Source: JAVBMB01 sp031552995
Lineage (GTDB): Bacteria; Bacillota; Clostridia; Oscillospirales; Butyricicoccaceae
Assembly: GCA_031552995.1 (NCBI GenBank)
Contig: JAVBMB010000113.1
Coordinates: 1-27,330, forward strand
Direction of reading: 5' to 3'
Length of the DNA stretch: 27,330 bases
Shown: one piece after another, positions 15,537-22,780 of the stretch
Position numbering within the stretch: position 1 is the stretch's first letter
How the letters are laid out: each line of letters starts with the position of its first letter
Program-made: the position numbers and the translations under genes
Notes under the pieces: model-generated
What the model was told of the DNA's origin: nothing
Database searches by the model: none
The model's input: the letters and a program-made list of their open reading frames with translations, nothing else

Positions 15537-16538
15537 ATGACGGTTAGAGAACGCATCGAACAGCATGAGAGGCTTACGCTGGCGCAGGGCGCAAGGTGCG
15601 CCGGGAACTCGACTGGTCGAGAGCGTGACGAGGAGCCGTGCCCATACAGGACGTGCTTTATGCGCGACCGCGACAGGATAATACACTGCAAGGCGTTCAG
15701 GCGGCTTAAGCACAAGACACAGGTGTTTGTGTCGCCCGAAAAAGACCACTACCGCACAAGGCTTACGCACACGCTTGAAGTATCGCAGATAGCGCGTACA
15801 ATCTCGCGCGGGCTTGGGCTGAACGAGGACCTGACCGAGGCGATTGCCCTGGGACACGATTTGGGGCATACGCCGTTTGGACACGCCGGAGAGCGGGCGC
15901 TGACACAGGCGTCCGGTGTCGAGTTCCACCACAACAGGCAGAGCCTGAGAGTGGTGAGCCGGCTTGAGAAGTTTGGCGCGGGGCTTAATCTGTCGAGGGA
16001 GGTTCTTGACGGCATACTTTGCCACACCGGGCCGGTTGAGGCGGCGACACTGGAAGGGCGTGTTGTCGCGGTAAGCGACAGAATTGCGTATATAAATCAC
16101 GACATAGACGATGCGGTGCGCGCCGGCGTCATGTGCGAAGAGGATATACCGGCTTCCATTGCAAAATTGCTGGGGGCCGGACACGGGGCGAGGATAAATA
16201 CGCTGGTAGGCGCCGTGATGGAATACGGGCTGGCACGCGGAGAAATCGGCATGGACGCCGGGACGGCCGAAAAGATGAATGAGCTGCGCGAGTTTATGTT
16301 TGACGCAGTTTACCGCAACCCAATCGCGAAGGGCGAGGAGCAAAAAGGGGTCGACATACTGAAAAGCCTGTATGAGTATTACGTCGAGGACATTAACCGG
16401 CTGACGGCGGAATACCGTATGATTTGGGAAAGTGACGGCCCGGAGACGGCGGTTTGTGATTATATCGCGGGCATGACCGACCGGTTTGCCGTGGCGGCGT
16501 ATCAGGATATATTTATTCCGAAAGGGTGGAACAAGTAG
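15537..16538 (+). CDS. dgt: Deoxyguanosinetriphosphate triphosphohydrolase-like protein
   Basis: HD-superfamily enzyme that hydrolyses dNTPs to nucleoside and triphosphate, keeping dNTP pools in check. The 333 residues include the family N-terminus (RDRDRIIHCKAFRRLKHKTQVF, here at about 43-64), then the metal ligands: His78 (RLTHTLEVSQIAR), His107-Asp108 (ALGHDLGHTPFGHAGE) and Asp181 (VSDRIAYINHDIDDAV). The C-terminus FIPKGWNK is typical. The ATG at 15537 has CTGGAG about six bases upstream. It stands between yigZ and the acetyltransferase on the same strand, close to dnaG, which fits a replication-linked role. The length is that of the shorter (type 2) dGTPase-like proteins, whose substrate preference varies, so dGTP specificity is not proven. 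Confidence 0.92.
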   Translation: MTVRERIEQHERLTLAQGARCAGNSTGRERDEEPCPYRTCFMRDRDRIIHCKAFRRLKHKTQVFVSPEKDHYRTRLTHTLEVSQIARTISRGLGLNEDLTEAIALGHDLGHTPFGHAGERALTQASGVEFHHNRQSLRVVSRLEKFGAGLNLSREVLDGILCHTGPVEAATLEGRVVAVSDRIAYINHDIDDAVRAGVMCEEDIPASIAKLLGAGHGARINTLVGAVMEYGLARGEIGMDAGTAEKMNELREFMFDAVYRNPIAKGEEQKGVDILKSLYEYYVEDINRLTAEYRMIWESDGPETAVCDYIAGMTDRFAVAAYQDIFIPKGWNK

Positions 16539-16727
16539 GCGGCGCGGGCGAGTACGGCGTTGGGGGGATTGGCGCCGCTACATGACGTAAGACCGCCGTA
16601 AAATAACCGTGACTGGCGGTGTGCGGCCGTTTGAAGCAGTGGCTGCGCCGCGGGGATATCCGATATTGAAAAGCAAGCCGACGGAAGACAGACGGCCGGA
16701 TGAAAATACACAGACTGAGGAGACGAT

Positions 16728-17471
16728 ATGAGCGGATTTATTAATATCGACGCGAAAAATATCGAAGGAACGCATCTGTGCTGCGCGATTGCGGACAAAA
16801 AACATCAGGCCGGTGTGGATATCAAGCGTGAGTGGCTGAAGGAGCGTATTAAAGAGGGGCATGTCTTTCGCAGACTTGACGAGCGGGGGAAGGTGTTCAT
16901 TGAGTATGCGCCGGTTGAAAAGGCTTGGGTACCCGTCGAGGGCGAGGGGTTCATGTACATCTATTGCCTGTGGGTAGCCGGAAGCTTTAAAGGGAAAGGC
17001 TACGGCCGCGAGTTGCTTGAATATTGCGTAGAGGACGCGAAAGCGCGCGGCATGAGAGGCGTTTGCGCGATTGCAGGCAAGAAGAAGACTCCGTTTCTGA
17101 CTGACGGCGCTTTTTTGAAAAGGCATGGTTTTAAACCGGCGGACGAGGCAGGGGAATATCAGCTTGTGGCGCTGACATTTGACGGGGCGCCGCCGCGGTT
17201 TGCGGAGGCGGTAAAAAAACAGAGCGTTGACAGCGACAGGCTGACAATATATTTTGGGATGCAGTGCCCTTATATACCAGACTGCACAGCGCAGATTGTC
17301 GATTATTGTGAGCGCGAAGGGATTCCGCTTGACCTAATTGCCGTAGACACGCTTGAAAAGGCTAAAAGCGTGCCGTGCGTGTTCAACAATTGGGCGGTGT
17401 TTTATGGCGGCAGGTTTATGACGGTGCATCTGCTGAATGAGGACTATTTGAAGAAAGTTTTGGGGAGATAG
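16728..17471 (+). CDS. GNAT N-acetyltransferase with C-terminal YoaP-like domain
   Basis: A 247-residue two-domain protein. Residues about 1-150 are a GNAT acetyltransferase: MYIYCLWVAGSFKGKGYGRELL (76-97) carries the acetyl-CoA-binding KGKGYG loop. Residues about 170-247 match the YoaP-like extension, with YFGMQCPYIPDC (Cys180, Cys186) and the conserved FNNWAVFYGGRFMTVHLLN end. The pair of cysteines in a thioredoxin-fold-like context could be redox active, but the substrate of this family is not known to me. The ATG at 16728 has GAGGAGA upstream. The 189 bases before it hold no gene and only a weak hairpin (16592-16597 with 16615-16620). It seems an accessory insertion between dgt and dnaG rather than part of their function. 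Confidence 0.87.
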   Translation: MSGFINIDAKNIEGTHLCCAIADKKHQAGVDIKREWLKERIKEGHVFRRLDERGKVFIEYAPVEKAWVPVEGEGFMYIYCLWVAGSFKGKGYGRELLEYCVEDAKARGMRGVCAIAGKKKTPFLTDGAFLKRHGFKPADEAGEYQLVALTFDGAPPRFAEAVKKQSVDSDRLTIYFGMQCPYIPDCTAQIVDYCEREGIPLDLIAVDTLEKAKSVPCVFNNWAVFYGGRFMTVHLLNEDYLKKVLGR

Positions 17472-17551
17472 CTCGGGTTGTCTTTGATTTTTGGATTAAC
17501 GGGATAACGAAACCGCAGGCGAGGCGTTATTATATTTGGGGAGGGATGAGC

Positions 17552-19357
17552 GTGGCGATAGACCAGAGATTTTTTGACGAGCTGCTGTACAGATGTGATA
17601 TCGTCGATGTTATCAGCGGATATGTGCCGCTTAAGCGCTCGGGCGCGAATTATACGGCGCTGTGTCCCTTCCACAACGAGAAAACGCCGTCATTTTCGGT
17701 CTCGCGCGAGAAGCAGATATTTAAATGCTTTGGCTGCGGCGAAGGCGGCAACGCGATCTCGTTTATTATGAAGATTGAGAATCTGCAGTTCATCGACGCC
17801 GTGCGGCTGTTGGCCGACCGGTGCGGGATGGAGGTTCCCGAGGAGAGCGCCGACGCCGCGGCGATGAAAAAGCAGCGGCAGCGGCTGCTGGAGCTTAACC
17901 GGGACGCCGCGATATTCTACAATGAGACGCTGAACGGACCTGACGGCGCGCAGGCGCGGCAGTACCTGGCCGGGCGCGGGATACTGCCGCGCACGGTGAA
18001 GATGTTTGGGCTGGGGTACGCGCCCGAGTCGTGGGATTCGCTGATTTCGGCGATGACGGCGAAGGGGTACAGCAAGGAGGAGCTTGAGCGCGCAAAGCTT
18101 GCGGGCAGAGGGAAATCCGGCGGGCTTTATGATTTTTTCCGCGGGAGGCTGATGTTCCCGGTAATCGACGCGCGCGGCGGGGTTGTCGCCTTTGGCGGGC
18201 GCGTGCTGCGCGGCGACGGCGACGGGCGAAAGTACATAAACAGCCCCGACACGCCCGTGTACAACAAAAGCCGCACGCTGTACGGGCTGAATCTGGCGAA
18301 GAAGAGCAAGGCAAAGCGGTTTATACTGTGCGAGGGGAATATAGACGTCATAGCGATGCATCAGGCGGGGTTCGACAGCGCCGTGGCGTCGTGCGGGACG
18401 GCGTTCACCGACGGGCAGGCCAGGCTGATGCGCGATTATACGACCGAGGTGGTCATCTGCTATGATGCCGACGCGGCGGGGCAGAAAGCAACGGAGAAGG
18501 CTATTGATATCCTGAAGGCGGCCGGGTTTGGCGTCAGGGTGCTGAAGATACCGCCGAAGAAGGATGAGAACGGCAGAATCCTGCTGGACGGCGACGGCAG
18601 GCCGCTGAAAAATGACCCGGATGATTTTATCCGCGCCAACGGAGGCGAGGCGTTTGCCGCGCTGCTTGACAAGACCGACACCGACGGGCAATACCGCATG
18701 GGTGAGATACGCGCGAAGCACAATATCGAAACCGACGAGGGGCGGATTGCCTTTTTGAAGGAGGCGACGGCGTATATTGCGGGGATCGGCAGCGATATCG
18801 AACGCGAAATACTGGCGCGCGGTGCGGCGAGAGAGGCAAAAATATCCGAGGAGAGTGTGATGCGCGAAATTGAGCGCACGCGGGGGAGCCGGGTAAAATC
18901 CGAGCGGAAAAAGAATGAAAAGCGCGCGCTCAGCCCGCTGCAGTCGCTTCAGCCGCAGGCGCGCGAGCTGAGATACTCAAACCCGGCATCGGCACACAGC
19001 GAAGAATTGCTGATTGCCGCGGTGCTGGACAGTGTCGATGCGCTTGACTATGCTGCGAAAAATATCGGAGCCGATGAGTTTTCGGCGGAATATTTGGCAA
19101 AAATATACAAAACAGCGGTTGAAAGGCGCGAGATGGGCCTTGAGGTGAACGCGGCAGCCTGTATGATTGGATTGAGCGATAACGAGGCGTCGCGGTTAGC
19201 CGAGATAACATCGGGCGAGGTGCGCGCGAAAGACCCGGTTAGAGCCGCGGCGGATTATATTGAGAAAATACACTTTGAATATAAAAAAAGACAGGGCGGG
19301 GATGACGTCTTAATGATGGCCGCGCTTATGAAAAGGGATTTGGAGGACAAAGAATGA
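17552..19357 (+). CDS. dnaG: DNA primase
   Basis: Primase that makes RNA primers for the replication fork; about 601 residues. The N-terminal CHC2 zinc finger has Cys38, His41, Cys59 and Cys62 (LCPFH and FKCFGC). The RNA-polymerase domain follows, then TOPRIM with Glu261 (CEGNIDV) and the acidic DADAAG (305-310). The C-terminal helicase-binding region shows weaker conservation. Residues 336-354 form an unusual Gly/Asp/Lys-rich loop before DPDDFIR, which relatives usually lack. I chose the GTG at 17552: GGGGAGG lies seven bases before it, whereas the ATG at 17546 is only one base from that site. The stop codon overlaps the rpoD start (ATGA), the classic macromolecular-synthesis arrangement. 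Confidence 0.96.
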   Translation: MAIDQRFFDELLYRCDIVDVISGYVPLKRSGANYTALCPFHNEKTPSFSVSREKQIFKCFGCGEGGNAISFIMKIENLQFIDAVRLLADRCGMEVPEESADAAAMKKQRQRLLELNRDAAIFYNETLNGPDGAQARQYLAGRGILPRTVKMFGLGYAPESWDSLISAMTAKGYSKEELERAKLAGRGKSGGLYDFFRGRLMFPVIDARGGVVAFGGRVLRGDGDGRKYINSPDTPVYNKSRTLYGLNLAKKSKAKRFILCEGNIDVIAMHQAGFDSAVASCGTAFTDGQARLMRDYTTEVVICYDADAAGQKATEKAIDILKAAGFGVRVLKIPPKKDENGRILLDGDGRPLKNDPDDFIRANGGEAFAALLDKTDTDGQYRMGEIRAKHNIETDEGRIAFLKEATAYIAGIGSDIEREILARGAAREAKISEESVMREIERTRGSRVKSERKKNEKRALSPLQSLQPQARELRYSNPASAHSEELLIAAVLDSVDALDYAAKNIGADEFSAEYLAKIYKTAVERREMGLEVNAAACMIGLSDNEASRLAEITSGEVRAKDPVRAAADYIEKIHFEYKKRQGGDDVLMMAALMKRDLEDKE

Positions 19358-20511
19358 GCGAGAACGTCGATACGGGGATCATCGGGGCAGGGAATGAACA
19401 GGGCGTAAGCAAGCAGCAGATGCTGAAGGATTTGCTGGAGTACGGCAAGAAAAACGGCAAAATCACAATGAAAGAGGTCAACACTATCATCGATGAGCTT
19501 GAGATGGATACCGAACAGCAGGACAAGCTGTTCGAGACCATCGAGAAGATGGGCATCGATATCGCCGTCGAGGAGGACGACCTGCTCGTCGAGCTTCCGC
19601 TTATCGACAGCGAGGAGGAGTTCGACATAGAGGAAGTTATTGAAGAGGAGGTCGCTGACCCGTCGACACTCGCTGAAGGGCTTTCTATTGACGACCCGGT
19701 GAGGATGTATCTGAAAGAAATCGGCAAGGTTGACCTGCTTAGCCCCGACGAGGAAATTGAGCTGGCGCAGCGCATGTTAAGCGGCGACGAAAGCGCAAGG
19801 CTGAGGCTTGCCGAGGCAAACCTGCGCCTTGTCGTCAGTATTGCGAAACGGTATGTCGGACGGGGCATGCTGTTCCTTGACCTGATTCAGGAGGGCAACC
19901 TGGGGCTTATCAAGGCTGTTGAAAAGTTTGACTATACAAAGGGATATAAGTTTTCGACATACGCGACATGGTGGATACGTCAGGCTATTACGAGGGCTAT
20001 TGCCGATCAGGCGAGGACGATACGCATCCCTGTTCATATGGTTGAGACGATAAACAAGGTTATACGCGTATCCCGGCAGCTGCTTCAGGAGCTTGGGCAC
20101 GACCCCAGCCCCGAGGAAATTGCCGAGGAGATGGGTATGCCGGTTCAAAAAGTGCGCGAAATACTTAAAATCGCGCAGGAGCCGGTGTCGCTTGAGACGC
20201 CCATCGGCGAAGAAGAGGACAGCCATCTGGGTGACTTTATACCGGATGACGATTCGCCGGAGCCGGCGGAGGTTGCGTCGTTTACGCTGCTGAAGGAGCA
20301 GCTTGTGGACGTGCTTAAGACACTGACGCCGCGCGAAGAGAAGGTGCTGCGGCTGCGCTTCGGTATCGAGGACGGGCGCACGCGCACACTTGAAGAGGTG
20401 GGCAAGGAGTTCAATGTGACGCGCGAACGGATAAGGCAGATTGAGGCGAAGGCGTTGCGCAAGCTGCGGCATCCCAGCCGAAGCAAAAAGCTGAAGGATT
20501 TTTTGAACTGA
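19354..20511 (+). CDS. rpoD: RNA polymerase primary sigma factor (SigA)
   Basis: Housekeeping sigma factor, 385 residues. An N-terminal region 1.1-like stretch (about 18-75) and a very acidic linker (about 86-100) precede region 1.2 (DPVRMYLKEIGKVDLL, 114-129). Region 2 is canonical, with NLRLVVSIAKRYVGRG, LDLIQEGNLGLIKAVEKFDY and KFSTYATWWIRQAITRAI, contacting the -10 box. Region 4 ends the protein with REEKVLRLRFG and the helix-turn-helix TLEEVGKEFNVTRERIRQIEAKAL. The -10 and -35 sites proposed elsewhere in the window match what such a factor reads. The start overlaps the dnaG stop by four bases; GGAGG lies inside dnaG. The length is close to Bacillus SigA. Confidence 0.98.
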   Translation: MSENVDTGIIGAGNEQGVSKQQMLKDLLEYGKKNGKITMKEVNTIIDELEMDTEQQDKLFETIEKMGIDIAVEEDDLLVELPLIDSEEEFDIEEVIEEEVADPSTLAEGLSIDDPVRMYLKEIGKVDLLSPDEEIELAQRMLSGDESARLRLAEANLRLVVSIAKRYVGRGMLFLDLIQEGNLGLIKAVEKFDYTKGYKFSTYATWWIRQAITRAIADQARTIRIPVHMVETINKVIRVSRQLLQELGHDPSPEEIAEEMGMPVQKVREILKIAQEPVSLETPIGEEEDSHLGDFIPDDDSPEPAEVASFTLLKEQLVDVLKTLTPREEKVLRLRFGIEDGRTRTLEEVGKEFNVTRERIRQIEAKALRKLRHPSRSKKLKDFLN

Positions 20512-20561
20512 GGCGACCGGGATATTTTTGTGGACATAACACTAGCTTTGACTTTTTGCAG

Positions 20562-20583
20562 GATGCCCGCACATGCGGGCATC
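20562..20583. other. GC-rich stem-loop between rpoD and apbE
   Basis: A perfect nine-base-pair stem, GATGCCCGC (20562-20570) with GCGGGCATC (20575-20583), closes an ACAT loop. There is no T-run after it on either strand, so termination between rpoD and apbE is uncertain. No convincing promoter was seen in this 98-base gap, and apbE may be read through from rpoD. Confidence 0.45.
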
Positions 20584-20609
20584 TGCGCGTTGAGGGTGGA
20601 GGTTTGACA

Positions 20610-21617
20610 ATGAGAAGAGTTTTGCCTGCCGTGCTTGCGGTGATGATGCTTTCTTCGGCATGCGCGGCGCACGGGCCTGTTTCGAAGACAATAGAAGGGC
20701 CGCTCGATACCGTGAGCGTTGTAACTATATATTCCGGCGGGAGCGAAAAGGCGATTGCCGATGTGTTTGACATGCTGGAGGATGTCGACGCGAGAATGAC
20801 GGCAGTAGACCCCGCGAGCGAGCTTGGGGATATCGGCTTCGACCGGCGCGAGGTTTCGCGCGACACATATGAGCTGATTGAGCGCGCGGTGGCATTTGGG
20901 CGGGATACAAACGGCGCGTTTGATATCACGATACGGCCTGTGACCGAGCTGTGGGGCATAGGCACGGGGAATGAGCGCGTGCCGGCGCGCGAGGAGATAG
21001 ACGAGGCGCTGGCGTATGTAAATTACCGCGATATAGAGCTTGACGGCGCGAACGGCGTCAAGCTGGCGCGTGAGGGTATGAAGCTTGATTTGGGCGCTGT
21101 CGCAAAGGGGTATGCCGCCGACAAAGCGGCGGAAATACTACGCGCCGCCGGGGTGAAAAGCGCGATAATTGACCTTGGGGGAAATATATATTTTCTTGGC
21201 GTGAAGAGCGGGGGAGCGCCGTGGCGCGTTGGCGTAAGAAACCCCGAGGCCGGGGAAAACGGCTTTTTTTGCACTGTGGAGCTCGGCGCCGACACCGCTG
21301 TGGTGACATCCGGCGCCTATGAGCGTTTTTTTGAGAGCGGCGGGGTGAAATATCATCACATTATCGACCCTGCGACCGGCTGTCCGGCGGACAGCGGCTT
21401 GATGTCGGTGACGATTATCGGGAAAAACGGATGCGAGGCGGATGCGCTTTCTACGGCGTGCTTTGTGCTGGGGCGCGAGCGGGCGACTGCGCTGCTGGAA
21501 AATTTGGGCGGGGTTGAAGGGATATTTGTGAGCGATGAGCGCGAGGTGTATATCACACCGGGGCTTGAGGGCGTGTTTAAGCTGACGGACGACAGGTTTG
21601 CGCGGGCGGACGAGTGA
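20610..21617 (+). CDS. apbE: FAD:protein FMN transferase, lipoprotein
   Basis: ApbE attaches FMN covalently to threonine of extracytoplasmic target proteins, using FAD and magnesium. The 335-residue protein begins with a lipoprotein signal peptide ending LSSAC, so Cys18 would be lipidated and the enzyme faces outward. Family motifs are present: FDITIRPVTELWGIG, LDLGAVAKGYAADKA (around 153-167), IDLGGNIYFLG, TSGAYERFF, HIIDPATGCPAD and the metal-binding ADALSTACFVLG. I chose the ATG at 20610, with GGAGG about eight bases upstream, because it gives the correct signal peptide. Its stop overlaps the next gene by one base. No obvious flavinylated FMN-binding-domain target is encoded in this window. 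Confidence 0.94.
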   Translation: MRRVLPAVLAVMMLSSACAAHGPVSKTIEGPLDTVSVVTIYSGGSEKAIADVFDMLEDVDARMTAVDPASELGDIGFDRREVSRDTYELIERAVAFGRDTNGAFDITIRPVTELWGIGTGNERVPAREEIDEALAYVNYRDIELDGANGVKLAREGMKLDLGAVAKGYAADKAAEILRAAGVKSAIIDLGGNIYFLGVKSGGAPWRVGVRNPEAGENGFFCTVELGADTAVVTSGAYERFFESGGVKYHHIIDPATGCPADSGLMSVTIIGKNGCEADALSTACFVLGRERATALLENLGGVEGIFVSDEREVYITPGLEGVFKLTDDRFARADE

Positions 21618-21979
21618 TGAAAAAACTTGATGTAATTATTATCATCGCCGTTCTGGCGGTTTGCGGCATTGTTATGCTGATGCTCGCAACGGGGGATACG
21701 GCGCCCGCCGCGGATGTTTTTGTGGACGGGCAGAGAGTGATGAGCGTTGAGCTGAAAGGCGAGATGCGAGAGTACACAGTTTCCGGCGCGCTGGGGGAGC
21801 TGACGCTTGTGGCCGGAGCTGACGGCATAGGCATTGCGCGGGCCGACTGCCCGAATCACACATGCGTGCGCAGCGGTGTGATATCGCGCGGCGGGCAGGT
21901 GATTGCCTGCCTGCCGAACCATGTGCTGATTCAGCTTTCCGGAGTGCCGGATGAGGGGGTGGATGCCGTTGCGCAGTGA
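21617..21979 (+). CDS. NusG-domain-II family membrane-anchored protein
   Basis: A 120-residue protein with one N-terminal membrane helix (about residues 5-25) and a small extracytoplasmic domain of the NusG domain II type, found in Clostridia and unrelated in role to transcription factor NusG. The conserved cysteine set is seen in ADCPNHTCVRSG and IACLPNHV, which may form a disulfide or bind metal. It overlaps the ApbE stop codon by one base and precedes the Gx transporter; these three families often occur together in flavin- or quinone-linked envelope redox loci. An in-frame GTG at 21614 is an alternative start. Its biochemical job is not established. Confidence 0.85.
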   Translation: MKKLDVIIIIAVLAVCGIVMLMLATGDTAPAADVFVDGQRVMSVELKGEMREYTVSGALGELTLVAGADGIGIARADCPNHTCVRSGVISRGGQVIACLPNHVLIQLSGVPDEGVDAVAQ

Positions 21980-21998
21980 CAGCGGAGGTAAAATTGCA

Positions 21999-22496
21999 GT
22001 GCCGACGCTAGCCGTCAAGGCGATATTTTTGGCGCTTGCGCTTATCATGGGCATTGTCGAGAGGTGGATTCCGTTCGACGCTGCGGTGCCTGGTGTTAAG
22101 CTGGGGCTGGCGAATACGGTCATTTTGACTGCGATGTACATATTCCCCCTGAAGGACGCGTTCAAAATCTCGGTGCTTAAATGCCTTGGAGGAGCGCTTT
22201 TTGCGGGCACGGCGCTGTCGCTGCTGTACAGCATAAGCGGCGCGATGCTGAGCTTTGCGGCGATGGCGCTTGTCATGCGGCCGGCGGGCGAGAGAATCAG
22301 CCCGGTTGGCGTCAGCGTGGTCGGGGCCGTGTTCCACAACATCGGGCAGATAATCGCGGCGGCAGCCGTGATTGGCAGCGCCGCCGTTGCGGCGTACCTG
22401 CCGGCGCTGCTTATATCGGGCGTTGTAACCGGCGTACTCGTCGGTGTGCTTGTAAAGGTGTCTGTGACGTTTATCCGGCGGCATATTATAGTCTGA
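21999..22496 (+). CDS. Gx transporter family protein (formerly heptaprenyl diphosphate synthase component I)
   Basis: A hydrophobic protein of 165 residues with about five membrane segments. It opens with AIFLALALIMGIVERWIPF and continues VKLGLANTVILTAMYIF, both typical of the Gx (ECF S-component-like) family, long annotated as heptaprenyl diphosphate synthase component I. The name reflects gene neighbourhood with polyprenyl synthases, so a role in transporting an isoprenoid or quinone precursor is inferred, not shown. I place the start at the GTG at 21999, ten bases after GGAGG, because the family N-terminus begins here; in-frame ATGs at 21951 and 21963 would overlap the previous gene. It is the third gene of the apbE cluster. 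Confidence 0.84.
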   Translation: MPTLAVKAIFLALALIMGIVERWIPFDAAVPGVKLGLANTVILTAMYIFPLKDAFKISVLKCLGGALFAGTALSLLYSISGAMLSFAAMALVMRPAGERISPVGVSVVGAVFHNIGQIIAAAAVIGSAAVAAYLPALLISGVVTGVLVGVLVKVSVTFIRRHIIV

Positions 22497-22584
22497 AGCC
22501 GGGCCGGTCAGTGGCGGAGAAGGATGTATTTGCCCGCGCGCAGCGGCCCGCCGGGAGGTTAGCGCATGGAGGCGAGGAAGATTT

Positions 22585-22627
22585 GGCAAAATGCATAAAA
22601 ACGGAATGAATAATTATGCTTTTTGCC
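22585..22627 (+). terminator. Inverted repeat, probable terminator of the apbE cluster
   Basis: GGCAAAATGCATAA (22585-22598) and its near reverse complement at 22614-22627 form 14 pairs with one mismatch around a 15-base loop. As a terminator, the inner stem GCATAA/TTATGC is followed directly by TTTTT at 22620-22624. It lies about 90 bases after the Gx transporter stop codon and before the promoter of the next operon. The stem is AT-rich, so the call is moderate. Confidence 0.5.
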
Positions 22628-22640
22628 GAAATGAATCGTA

Positions 22641-22669
22641 TTGTACTATCTGCCGCAGAGGGGTATAAT
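22641..22669 (+). promoter_or_regulatory. Sigma-A promoter for the dehydrogenase-like / serine dehydratase operon
   Basis: TTGTAC (22641-22646), a 17-base spacer and a perfect TATAAT (22664-22669). The predicted start near 22676 gives a leader of about 105 bases before the ATG at 22781. The leader is AT-rich and I saw no clear riboswitch or terminator hairpin in it. Confidence 0.7.
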
Positions 22670-22780
22670 AGGCTGTAATGAGAAATATCGTGGCTGAGAA
22701 TCGGATTTTACTGATGAATTGGCGATATTGTATGATATTTGTGAAAACATTTATTTAAAATAGACAAGGCTGGTGAAATC

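Noticed and set aside
17690..18721. Minus-strand open frame (343 codons) opposite dnaG
   Set aside because: Antisense to the zinc finger and TOPRIM domain of primase; no motif and no start signals.
20562..20583. The rpoD-apbE hairpin as an intrinsic terminator
   Set aside because: The stem is good but no T-run follows on either strand.
22511..22609. Short GTG-started frame of 32 codons after the Gx transporter gene
   Set aside because: No convincing ribosome-binding site, family resemblance or conservation evidence; it overlaps the inverted repeat at 22585-22627.
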